NCBI RefSeq assembly: GCF_030680185.1
Contig: NZ_JAUXVZ010000048.1
Coordinates: forward strand, 27,137 to 91,136
DNA: 64,000 nucleotides
Origin: Phenylobacterium sp.
GTDB lineage: Bacteria > Pseudomonadota > Alphaproteobacteria > Caulobacterales > Caulobacteraceae
Direction of reading: 5' to 3'
Shown: positions 38,001-45,170 of the stretch, one piece after another
How positions within the stretch are numbered: the stretch's first letter is position 1
Layout: each line of letters opens with the position of its first letter
The notes under the pieces: model-generated
Seen by the model: the letters and a program-made list of their open reading frames with translations, nothing else
The model's database searches: none
What the model was told of the DNA's origin: nothing
Translations under genes and position numbers: made by a program

Positions 38001-38234
38001 ATGCCCATGACCCAGGCCGATCTGGAAACCTCCCTGCGCGAGGCCTTTCCGGACGCCCAAATCGCGATCGAAGATCTCGCCGGCGACGGCGACCATTATC
38101 GCGCGCGCATTGTCTCGGACGCCTTCAAGGGCCTGCCGCGGGTGCGCCAGCATCAGCTCGTCTACGCCGCCCTCAAGGGCAAGATGGGCGGCGAGCTGCA
38201 CGCCCTGGCCCTTGAGACCTCGGTTCCAGGCTAG
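38001..38234 (+). CDS. BolA-family protein
   Basis: This 77-residue protein has the class II KH-like BolA fold. DLETSLREAFPDAQIAIEDLAGDGDHYRARIVSDAFKG and RVRQHQLVYAALKGKMGGELHALALET match, with the conserved His near the C-terminus that ligates the shared [2Fe-2S] cluster with monothiol glutaredoxin. The CGFS glutaredoxin gene is 975 bases downstream, separated by one gene, consistent with a BolA-Grx complex in Fe-S or iron signalling. Confidence 0.93.
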   Translation: MPMTQADLETSLREAFPDAQIAIEDLAGDGDHYRARIVSDAFKGLPRVRQHQLVYAALKGKMGGELHALALETSVPG

Positions 38235-38245
38235 GACGCAGAGCC

Positions 38246-39133
38246 ATGCGCTACCGGCCGTTCGGCATCTCGGGCAAGGCGGTCTCGGCGCTGAGCCTCC
38301 TGCTGCGCGACACCGGACGCAGCCAGCCGGCCGGCGCCTGGCGGACCCTCGCCGTCTGCGCCATGGAGTGCGGCATCAACGCCTTTGAGCTCGAAGCCGG
38401 CGTGGCCCCCCTGGCGGCGGGTTTCCGCGACGCCCTGGAAGCGGTGGAACGCCGCCTGCTGTTCGTCGCCTGGCGGATCATCGGCGATGGGCGCACCCCG
38501 ACCGACGCCCGCTACCTGCAGGAGGCCGTCCGCCAGGGCCTGGGGCAGACCGGCGCTGGCTACTTCGACCTGCTGACCCTGGACGAGGCGGCCTACGCGA
38601 CCCTGACGCCTGAGGGCGCCGCGACCCTGGACGATCTCCGCGCCGCGGGCCTCGCCCTGCAGATCGGTGTGGCCGGCGTGGGCGCCCTGGTGGACCAGGC
38701 GGTCGCCACCGGCGCCTTCGACGCCCTGGCCTCGCCGTTCAACCTGACCTCGGGATGGAGCATCCGCCGCCGCATCCGCGAGGCCGCCCACCTCAACATG
38801 TCGATCACCGGCTTCGACGCCTTCCCGCCCGAGTTGTGCCGGCCGCCGGCCCAGATCGCGGCCAAGACGGCCCTGTTCCGGCGGGCTGGCCCCAGCGCCG
38901 CCACCGTCGGCGCCTACGCCTTCCTGCACGAGACGCGCAACTGGGCGGCCGACGAGCTGTGCCTGGCCTATGCGCTCACCGAACCCGCCCTGGCCTGCGT
39001 ACAGATCGAGGCCCACCGCCCCGAAGTGATCGAACGCCTGGCCGCCGTGCCCGACCGCGAACTGCCCACAGGCCTCGCCGCCCAGATCGAAATGGCGCGG
39101 ATCGACACCCCGGCGGACGCCCGCTCGGCATAA
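38246..39133 (+). CDS. Degenerate aldo/keto-reductase-like protein between bolA and glutaredoxin
   Basis: The 295-residue protein starts MRYRPFGISGKAVSALSL, like the first strand of AKR enzymes, and has a comparable barrel-like spacing. The catalytic tetrad is not recognisable: the usual FDTA..YG segment reads INAFELEAG, the Lys strand reads LLFVAWRII, and the His strand reads YFDLLTLDE. It therefore probably lacks reductase activity. It lies 11 bases after bolA and 75 before glutaredoxin, suggesting an operon. It could be a scaffold or sensor in the BolA-Grx system; I do not know a characterised homologue. Confidence 0.8.
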   Translation: MRYRPFGISGKAVSALSLLLRDTGRSQPAGAWRTLAVCAMECGINAFELEAGVAPLAAGFRDALEAVERRLLFVAWRIIGDGRTPTDARYLQEAVRQGLGQTGAGYFDLLTLDEAAYATLTPEGAATLDDLRAAGLALQIGVAGVGALVDQAVATGAFDALASPFNLTSGWSIRRRIREAAHLNMSITGFDAFPPELCRPPAQIAAKTALFRRAGPSAATVGAYAFLHETRNWAADELCLAYALTEPALACVQIEAHRPEVIERLAAVPDRELPTGLAAQIEMARIDTPADARSA

Positions 39134-39208
39134 GCGGCTATTGACCAGGGGGCGGCGCCTCCCTAGCTCTGTGCCTCAAGACTCTGACCCCATCGAAAGG
39201 CCGTTCCC

Positions 39209-39550
39209 ATGAGCGAGGCCATGACCGATCCCGCCCACGACTTCATCGCCAAGACGCTGAAGGACCATCAGGTGGTCCTGTTCATGAAGGGCGTGCCCGA
39301 ACAGCCCCGCTGCGGCTTCTCCGGTCTGGTGGTGCAGATCCTCGACCATCTCGGCGTGGACTTCGTCGGCGTCGACGTGCTGCAGGACGACGGTCTGCGC
39401 GACGGGATCAAGACCTACACCGACTGGCCGACCATCCCGCAGCTCTATGTGAAGGGCGAATTCGTCGGCGGCGCCGACATCGTCCGCGAGATGTTCCAGA
39501 ACGGCGAGCTGAAGCCCTTCCTCAGCCAGCAGGGCGTCCTGGCTGCGTGA
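39209..39550 (+). CDS. grxD: Monothiol glutaredoxin (Grx4/GrxD type)
   Basis: This 113-residue glutaredoxin has VVLFMKGVPEQPRCGFSGLVVQIL with the CGFS active site, WPTIPQLYVKGEFVGGADIV (cis-Pro and glutathione-binding GGxDIV) and ends LSQQGVLAA. It binds a glutathione-ligated [2Fe-2S] cluster and hands it to apo-proteins or BolA. The gene symbol follows the E. coli orthologue type. Its stop overlaps the GTG of the thioesterase gene (GTGA). Confidence 0.95.
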   Translation: MSEAMTDPAHDFIAKTLKDHQVVLFMKGVPEQPRCGFSGLVVQILDHLGVDFVGVDVLQDDGLRDGIKTYTDWPTIPQLYVKGEFVGGADIVREMFQNGELKPFLSQQGVLAA

Positions 39551-39966
39551 GCCGGGCCTTCGAGCCCCCACCGGGGCGGCAGGTCTTTTCCCGCAGTTTC
39601 ACGCCGAGCGCGTCCGACATCGACGCCAACGGCCACGTGAACAATGTGGTCTATCTGGGCTGGGCGCAGGATCTCGCCATTGCCCACTGGGATTCCGCTG
39701 CGGCCCCAGACGAATCCCAAGCCCTGGCCTGGGTCGCCCTGCGCCATGAGGTGGATTATCGCCGCGCCCTGTTGCCCGGCGAGACGGCGCTCGGCCGCAC
39801 CTGGGTGTCGGAGACCGCCCAGGGGCCGCGCTTCGACCGCTTCGTCCGCATCGATGGCCCCGACGGCGCCATGTGCGCCCAGGTCCGCACCGTCTGGTGC
39901 CTGATCGACAAGGCGACCGGCCGCCCCCGCCGGGTCCCGGCTGAACTGATCGCCCGCTTCGGCTGA
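39547..39966 (+). CDS. Acyl-CoA thioesterase, 4HBT hotdog fold
   Basis: This 139-residue single-hotdog enzyme has the 4HBT signature DIDANGHVNNVVYLGWAQD containing the catalytic Asp, followed by ALRHEVDYRRALLPGETALG. It hydrolyses acyl-CoA or acyl-ACP thioesters in the cytoplasm; the substrate is unknown. Translation begins at GTG overlapping the glutaredoxin stop, so it is co-translated with grxD. Confidence 0.88.
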   Translation: MSRAFEPPPGRQVFSRSFTPSASDIDANGHVNNVVYLGWAQDLAIAHWDSAAAPDESQALAWVALRHEVDYRRALLPGETALGRTWVSETAQGPRFDRFVRIDGPDGAMCAQVRTVWCLIDKATGRPRRVPAELIARFG

Positions 39967-40018
39967 GACTTCGCGTCTCGCCGCCCGTGCGGCATGATGG
40001 ACAGGCAGGAGGCGGTTC

Positions 40019-40609
40019 ATGGACGGTTTCGCCAGTCTTTTCTCGGCCTTCGGCCTGGCCAGCGCGGCTGGCTTCAACGCCTATGTGCCCCTGCTCACCG
40101 TCGGCCTGGTGGCGCGCTATACCGACCTGCTGCGCCTGGCCGAGCCCTTTGACGTCCTGACGCAGCCCTGGGTGCTGGCGGTCATCGGCGCGCTCGCCGT
40201 CGTCGATTTCGTCGCCGACAAGGTCCCGGCGGTGGACACCGCCTGGCATGGCCTGGGCGCCCTGGTCAGCCCGATCGCCGGCGCCGTGCTCTTCGCCAGC
40301 CAGCAAAACGTGTTGAGCGACATGCACCCAGCCATCGGCGCGCTGGCCGGCCTCATCGTCGCCGGCGGCTTCCATGGAAGCCGGGCGGCCGTGCGGCCCG
40401 TCTCCACCGCCGCCACCGGCGGCCTGGGCAATCCGGTGCTGTCTCTGCTGGAGGACCTGCTCTCGGGCCTGCTCAGCCTGCTGGCGGTGTTCCTGCCGGT
40501 CATCGCCTTTGGCCTGGCCGGCCTCGTGGCGGTCATCGTCGTCCTGATGCTGATGCGGGCGGCCCGCGTCTGGCGCGAGCGCAAGGCTACGCGCCTGCGC
40601 CCCGGCTAA
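40019..40609 (+). CDS. DUF4126 membrane protein
   Basis: This 196-residue protein has about five hydrophobic helices. LFSAFGLASAAGFNAYVPLLTVGLVARYTD and VVDFVADKVPAVDTAWHGLGALVSPIAGAVLFA match the DUF4126 family. The Gly/Ala-rich repeated half suggests an internally duplicated bundle. The function is unknown. GGAGG lies seven bases before the ATG. It is convergent with the small lipoprotein, leaving three bases between the stops. Confidence 0.8.
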   Translation: MDGFASLFSAFGLASAAGFNAYVPLLTVGLVARYTDLLRLAEPFDVLTQPWVLAVIGALAVVDFVADKVPAVDTAWHGLGALVSPIAGAVLFASQQNVLSDMHPAIGALAGLIVAGGFHGSRAAVRPVSTAATGGLGNPVLSLLEDLLSGLLSLLAVFLPVIAFGLAGLVAVIVVLMLMRAARVWRERKATRLRPG

Positions 40610-40612
40610 AGC

Positions 40613-40990
40613 TCAGAGCCCGGGCCAGGCGATCATCGGATTGAGCAGGAAGACCGGATCTCGGGTCATCAGCCCCAGTTCCTCATAGCTGAACGTCAGC
40701 GACACATGCCCCGCCACCAGCGAGCGGCATTCGTCCAGCCGTTTGCGGCCGAAGGCCAGGGTCACCGCCTCCCCTTGCCGCTCCACATAGAACGCGAAGT
40801 CGCCCTTGGTGGTGCAGCCGTTGGACGCCACCTTGATGGTCAGCTCCCGCCGTCCAGCCTCGGCGGCGTAGAGCGGCTCAAGTTCGGCCAGGGGAAGCCC
40901 GGAGGGCGCGAGAATGGGCGGCGGCGGAACCGTGGCGCAGCCGGCCAGCAGGGCTGCGACCGAGGCCATCATCAGGAAGCGGCGAGTCAT
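40613..40990 (-). CDS. Small lipoprotein of unknown function
   Basis: A 125-residue protein starts MTRRFLMMASVAALLAGC, with lipobox LAGC, and then a Pro-rich linker. The mature domain has two cysteines (SNGCTTKGDF, LDECRSLVAG) probably forming a disulphide, and reads as a small beta-rich periplasmic domain. The ATG 40990 start follows GGGGG; a further in-frame ATG at 41008 would lengthen the signal peptide. I do not recognise a named family. Confidence 0.72.
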   Translation of the reverse strand: MTRRFLMMASVAALLAGCATVPPPPILAPSGLPLAELEPLYAAEAGRRELTIKVASNGCTTKGDFAFYVERQGEAVTLAFGRKRLDECRSLVAGHVSLTFSYEELGLMTRDPVFLLNPMIAWPGL

Positions 40991-41038
40991 ACCCCCTATC
41001 GGCCACATCCGCGCGGCCAGGGAAAGTCCCCGTGGCGA

Positions 41039-41581
41039 TCAGTCGGCCCCCTGGGGCGCCGGAATGCCGTGCACCGCCAACCAGCCGCCGGCATAGCGCA
41101 GATCCTGGGTCACCTCGCGGACGGCGAAGTCGGGGCCCGGGCAGGCCACCATGGCCTCCGCCGTGGCGAACTCGGCCTCCGACAGGATCAGCCCGTCCAG
41201 GCGGCCCTCGAAGACATCGACGCCGTAGGCGCGGCCCGCTTCCGGCGCCAGGTGGTGGCGCACCTTGCGCAGACGCTTCCCGGGCAGGCCGGCCAACAGT
41301 CCGAACTCCGCCTCGCTCAGATAGATGGAGGTGGTCAGGCGGGTATAGGGGTTCAGATCCCCCTTGCGGCCAAGCTTGCGCGTCACCGGACCGCCATCCA
41401 GGGGCCTGACCTCCCGAAGCCGCAGGCCGCCGCCGTCTATATAAAGATCGGTGATCGCATCGGCGCGAACCACCCGCTCCATCGGCAGCGTCCGGCAAAG
41501 CCAACGGCGCTCCCGCTCCAGGCTGGCGTACTTCAGCTTGGGGAAGCCCAGCTCACGGGCGAGCGCGAGGTCGATGTCCAT
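41039..41581 (-). CDS. CYTH-domain-like protein (triphosphate tunnel fold)
   Basis: This 180-residue protein has an ExExK-like motif Glu22-Arg-Glu24-Arg-Arg26 in KYASLERERRWL, Lys being replaced by Arg. Alternating strands follow with charged tunnel-facing residues (LYIDGGGLRLREVRP, VTRKLGRKGDL, KVRHHLAPEAG). CYTH enzymes hydrolyse triphosphates or cyclise ATP. The family assignment comes from the motif and the strand order. It is transcribed in the same direction as terC, 55 bases downstream of it. Confidence 0.65.
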   Translation of the reverse strand: MDIDLALARELGFPKLKYASLERERRWLCRTLPMERVVRADAITDLYIDGGGLRLREVRPLDGGPVTRKLGRKGDLNPYTRLTTSIYLSEAEFGLLAGLPGKRLRKVRHHLAPEAGRAYGVDVFEGRLDGLILSEAEFATAEAMVACPGPDFAVREVTQDLRYAGGWLAVHGIPAPQGAD

Positions 41582-41636
41582 GGTGAGCTCCGGCGCGGGC
41601 CGTCAGAATGACAGCCGGCCGGAGCTCAGACCAGAA

Positions 41637-42656
41637 CTAGGTTATGCCGCCTTCGACGCCGCCCTTGGGATGCTTGGGCTTGAGCAGCGAAAAGATCACC
41701 CCGCCGGCCAGCAGGCTGACGGTGATGGCGAGCGACCAGGGGGCGGGGAATTTGCCGCCGAAGAAGAGGTCGCCTGCAAAGATCTTGAAGCCGATGAAGA
41801 CCAGCACCAGGGCCAGCGCCACCTTCAGATAGTGGAAGCGGTGGACGGCGTTCTCCAGGGCGAAATAGAGCGCCCGGAGCCCCAGGATGGCGAAGATGTT
41901 GGAGGTGTAGACGATGTAGGGGTCCTGGGTGATGGCGAAGATGGCCGGCACCGAATCGATGGCGAAGACCAGGTCGGCGAACTCCACCAGGACCAGGGCC
42001 AGGAACAGGGGCGTGGCGTACAGCACCAGCTTGCCCGTGGCCGGGTGAGCCTGGCGCACGAAGAACTTCGAGCCCTGGAAGGTCTCGGTCACCCGAAGAT
42101 GCCCGCGCAGCCACTTCAGGATGGCGTTGTCGGTGAGATCCTTGGCTTCCTCCGCGTCGCTGAAGAAGGACTCCTTCAGCATCTTGGCGCCGGTGAAGAG
42201 CAGGAAGGCGGCGAAGATGTAGAGCACCCAGGCGAAGTTGGTCACCAGGGCTGCGCCGATGCCGATCATGATCGCCCGCAGCACGATCACGCCCAGAATG
42301 CCCCAGAAGAGCACCCGGTGCTGCAGCTCTCGCGGCACGGCGAAATAGGCGAGGATCAGCGAGATGACGAAGACATTGTCGAGCGCCAGGGTCAGCTCGA
42401 GCAGGTAGCCGGTATAGTACTCGACAGCCTTCTGCGACCCCAGATCATACCAGATCCAGGCGCCAAAGCTGAGGCCCAGGGCGATATAGGCGGCTGCGGC
42501 CTTCACCGACTCCGCCGGACCGATCACGTGGTCCTTGCGATTGAAAACCCCCAGGTCGAGGGTCAGGACCGTCAGCACGATCCCCAGGAACAACAGCCAG
42601 AGCCAGGTGGCCTGACCGAGAAACGGCGTCTGCAAAAATATAAGGAGAGCGTCCAT
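41637..42656 (-). CDS. TerC/Alx-family membrane protein
   Basis: A 339-residue protein with nine predicted helices. ELTLALDNVFVISLILAYFAVP and LVLVEFADLVFAIDSVPAIFAITQDPYIVYTSNIFAILGLRALYFAL are the paired TerC repeats with conserved Asp residues. Family members export manganese or other divalent cations, or take part in tellurite resistance. ATG 42656 is chosen; ATG 42668 is close. A stable hairpin lies in the leader at 42721-42740, but no manganese riboswitch was recognised. Confidence 0.92.
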   Translation of the reverse strand: MDALLIFLQTPFLGQATWLWLLFLGIVLTVLTLDLGVFNRKDHVIGPAESVKAAAAYIALGLSFGAWIWYDLGSQKAVEYYTGYLLELTLALDNVFVISLILAYFAVPRELQHRVLFWGILGVIVLRAIMIGIGAALVTNFAWVLYIFAAFLLFTGAKMLKESFFSDAEEAKDLTDNAILKWLRGHLRVTETFQGSKFFVRQAHPATGKLVLYATPLFLALVLVEFADLVFAIDSVPAIFAITQDPYIVYTSNIFAILGLRALYFALENAVHRFHYLKVALALVLVFIGFKIFAGDLFFGGKFPAPWSLAITVSLLAGGVIFSLLKPKHPKGGVEGGIT

Positions 42657-42720
42657 CGGACCCCGCACCTCTCATAGTCACGACGCCGCGTCCGCGTCTG
42701 GAGAGTGAAGATCCGACATC

Positions 42721-42740
42721 GTCGCGACCGCCGTCGCGAC
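42721..42740. promoter_or_regulatory. Hairpin in the terC 5' leader
   Basis: GTCGCGAC (42721-42728), CGCC, GTCGCGAC (42733-42740): each arm is itself a palindrome, so this is both a direct and an inverted repeat and can fold as a hairpin. It lies 65-85 bases upstream of the terC start on the minus strand. A regulatory role is inferred from position only. Confidence 0.35.
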
Positions 42741-42813
42741 CAGAGGGGCCCGGACCGAGCGGGGGACATAGGGGGACTATCGCGCCCCGTCAACAGGGGC
42801 GACCGCGAGGCCG

Positions 42814-43515
42814 TCAGTAGGTCAGGCTGGGATACCAGTCGGCGCCGCGGCCCTCGGGCGTCATGTCGAGCACCATCCAGAGCGGCGCGGGGTCGGGCGC
42901 CCCGCGGGGATCCTGGCCTGGATCGGAGGCGGTCATCTCGCCGGACCAGAAGTGGCGGATCGTGCCGTCCCGGCGGGTGAACACGTTGATTGCAGGGACT
43001 TCTTCACCCTCTGGCGTCAGGCCCAGATAGTCGCGGAAATAGTCGCCGGTCAGGTCGCTGAACAGTCGCAGGTCGCGCCAGCCGCGCTCGGCCTTCCAGG
43101 CGGTCAGCCGGTCTATGGGGGATCTGGCGATGACGGCCACGGAGGCCTTCTGGCCAATGTCGGCGGCATTGCCCTCCCAGGCGTCCAGGAGGTTGGTGCA
43201 CATGGGACACGGCCGTTCCCGTTGCGGCCCGAACATGTAGGAATAGGTGATCAGGGTGTCATGGCGCCCAAACAGACCGGCCAGGTCGGTCTTTCCCGCC
43301 TCGCCTTCGAAACGATACTGACCGGTCACCAGCCCACCGGGCGGGAGGGCGCGGCGCTGGGCGGCGACCCGCTCGATATGGCGGCGGAGCTCGATTTCCT
43401 CAGCCAGCAGGGCCGTGCGGGCGGCGCGATACTCGGCGCTCTCATTGGGAATGCGGATCGGGTTGTCGCGGGCGAGGTCCTCGGCGGGGATCAGGTTCGG
43501 GGTCTTGGCGTCCAT
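42814..43515 (-). CDS. DUF899 family thioredoxin-fold protein
   Basis: This 233-residue protein has the DUF899 core: FGRHDTLITYSYMFGPQRERPCPMCTNLLDAW, including a CPMC redox pair, then SDLTGDYFRDYLGL and VFTRRDGTIRHFWSGEM. The fold is thioredoxin-like; the function is unproven and a role in thiol chemistry is inferred from the CxxC. ATG 43515 is preceded by AGGAGGAAA; the longer open frame to 43680 lacks similarity. Confidence 0.88.
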   Translation of the reverse strand: MDAKTPNLIPAEDLARDNPIRIPNESAEYRAARTALLAEEIELRRHIERVAAQRRALPPGGLVTGQYRFEGEAGKTDLAGLFGRHDTLITYSYMFGPQRERPCPMCTNLLDAWEGNAADIGQKASVAVIARSPIDRLTAWKAERGWRDLRLFSDLTGDYFRDYLGLTPEGEEVPAINVFTRRDGTIRHFWSGEMTASDPGQDPRGAPDPAPLWMVLDMTPEGRGADWYPSLTY

Positions 43516-43600
43516 GACGATTTCCTCCTGGCGTTTCTGCAAGGACGAACAACCGCGCCAGGTTCCGACATCGCCCCCGAGTTTCGGAGCGAGGCTCGTT

Positions 43601-44512
43601 CTAAAGGCCCGACAGCGGATTGCGCGGATCAAGCGGCAGGCCCGCCGCCTGCCGCTGCTTGAGCAGCCGCAGCCAGCCATGCAGCGCCTCGCAGTCGAGC
43701 CCGTGGAGCATCAGCCGCTGGCCGGCCTGGATCGTCGAGAGCGGCACCAGCGGGTGGCCGTTCTTCACGAAGGACATGTGGTAGTCGGTTCCCAGGATCT
43801 TGCCGATATAGATGGCCACGGTCTCATCAAGCTGGAGAGACTGGGCGGCCCGGATGAAGTCGGCCCGCGGCAACAACAGCGCGTAGAGCGGCGTATAGGC
43901 CTCGATCGCCGTCTGCACGTCGGCGAAGTTGAGCCGCCCCTCCGGCAGTTCGCCAAGCTCGAACGGACCATCCGAGATCATCGAGAAGTCGGGCCGCTCC
44001 ACAGGCGCCAGGTCACGCCCCTGGGCGCGCAGGCTGGCGCCCAGCTGGATGATGAAGTTGAAGATGTTCAGGTCGTGCTGGAGAAAGACATTGTCCTCCA
44101 GGTCCTTCAGCGTGCGGGGCCGCAAGGGCACGGTCTCGACCTCGACCGGCCCGGCGTTCGCCTTGATGAATGCCAGCAGCTCGGTGCCCACATGGAAGTG
44201 GCGCAGGATCAGGGTGTTGGCTTCCGGGGTGCAGAAGGTCCGCAAGCCCCAGTGGATCAGCCGATGCAGGGTCCCGTTCAGATTGGGCCGGTGAGGCGAA
44301 ATCCCCCGGACGATCTTTACCAGGACGAAGAAGACGAAGATCAGCGGCCGGCTGATCGGAAACAGCCACCGCCGCGACCATGAGGCATTGCCCTTGAGCA
44401 GGGCGATCTTGGCCTCCGGGGCGATCGGCAGGCCCTGGTCGAGATAGAGGGCCAGCCACGGATTGGGGTCCCGCGGGTCATAGGCCGACAGGTCGAAGGC
44501 CGCCTCAGTCAC
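43601..44512 (-). CDS. Unrecognised His-rich protein, third gene of KAS III/HDO operon
   Basis: This 303-residue protein starts at GTG and overlaps the preceding oxidase gene by eight bases. I do not recognise its family. It has one hydrophobic stretch (residues ~50-68, LFPISRPLIFVFFVLVKIV), which could be a membrane anchor. A group of His/Glu residues follows: His83 and His87 (LHRLIHWG), His105, His107 and Glu111 (RHFHVGTE), and His146 (FLQHDLN). That spacing would suit a metal site, but this is conjecture. The C-terminal half is soluble-looking, with YHMSFVKNGHPLVPL. Coupling to the upstream genes implies it acts on the same pathway. Confidence 0.75.
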   Translation of the reverse strand: MTEAAFDLSAYDPRDPNPWLALYLDQGLPIAPEAKIALLKGNASWSRRWLFPISRPLIFVFFVLVKIVRGISPHRPNLNGTLHRLIHWGLRTFCTPEANTLILRHFHVGTELLAFIKANAGPVEVETVPLRPRTLKDLEDNVFLQHDLNIFNFIIQLGASLRAQGRDLAPVERPDFSMISDGPFELGELPEGRLNFADVQTAIEAYTPLYALLLPRADFIRAAQSLQLDETVAIYIGKILGTDYHMSFVKNGHPLVPLSTIQAGQRLMLHGLDCEALHGWLRLLKQRQAAGLPLDPRNPLSGL

Positions 44513-45170
44513 CGGTGATCTCCTCGATCTGCAGGGCGTAGAGCCTGGCGGTGACCCGGGCCGTCTTCACGATCCGCGCCGCCACGGCCGCGTCGGGCAG
44601 GACCATGGCCAGCATGGCTTCGAACTCCTTGATATGCTCGACATCGTTTTCGCCGTGGTAGAGCAGAAAGCGCAGCGCCTCGTCGGGCAGGTCGAGCCGA
44701 CGCTGGACCAGCCGCCCCCATTCGGCGGCCTTGATCGAGCCCAGGCCCTCGATGATCCACATGGCGCCCAGCAGGCCGAAGGGATTGGGCCGGGACGCCT
44801 CATGGAACATCCAGGCCGAGAGCGCCTCGGACCCCAGGTTCTTCTCAGCCCCGCGGATCACCGCCAGATCCCCGCCGCAGGCGGCGTAGTCGGCCTCCAG
44901 CAGCCGGAAATCCCGATGCTCGGTCACGGCGTGCCGCATCAGGGTGGAGCGAAGCTCCAGATGGTCCTCGTCGATGTTCGAGGCCGCCCGCGACATCCAG
45001 AGCGCGCCATCGGCCACCTGCTGGCGCAGGCCCACGAGGAAGGCGTGGTAGTCGGCGAGTTCGAAGCGACCGCGGGTCAGCTTGCGGATCAGCGGCGTCT
45101 GCTCGAGGCGGCCCTCGAACTCCATGAAGACGATGGTCAGCTGGCGCAGGACGTCCGAAACCCCGGTCAT
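44505..45170 (-). CDS. Haem-oxygenase-like putative diiron oxidase (TenA/PqqC/HDO fold)
   Basis: This 221-residue all-helical protein has helix 1 (FELADYHAFLVGLRQQV), candidate ligands in RHAVTEHRDF (Glu84, His85), Glu141 in WIIEGLGSIKAAEW, and an HxxxDxxH motif (His172, Asp176, His179 in LLYHGENDVEHIKEF). This pattern fits iron-containing HDO enzymes such as UndA-like decarboxylases and relatives rather than haem oxygenase. ATG 45170 overlaps the KAS III stop (ATGA), and its own stop overlaps the next gene. It probably oxidises the product of the condensing enzyme. The longer open frame to 45623 is antisense-style readthrough inside KAS III and is rejected. Confidence 0.82.
   Translation of the reverse strand: MTGVSDVLRQLTIVFMEFEGRLEQTPLIRKLTRGRFELADYHAFLVGLRQQVADGALWMSRAASNIDEDHLELRSTLMRHAVTEHRDFRLLEADYAACGGDLAVIRGAEKNLGSEALSAWMFHEASRPNPFGLLGAMWIIEGLGSIKAAEWGRLVQRRLDLPDEALRFLLYHGENDVEHIKEFEAMLAMVLPDAAVAARIVKTARVTARLYALQIEEITGD

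Noticed and set aside
35892..38201. 769-codon minus-strand frame over the KefB-type gene and bolA
   Set aside because: Spans the antisense of three real genes; Gly/Gln/His/Asp-rich without any motif.
42657..42813. Manganese (yybP-ykoY) riboswitch upstream of terC
   Set aside because: Only a simple hairpin was found. The conserved paired loops of the riboswitch were not recognisable on the minus strand.
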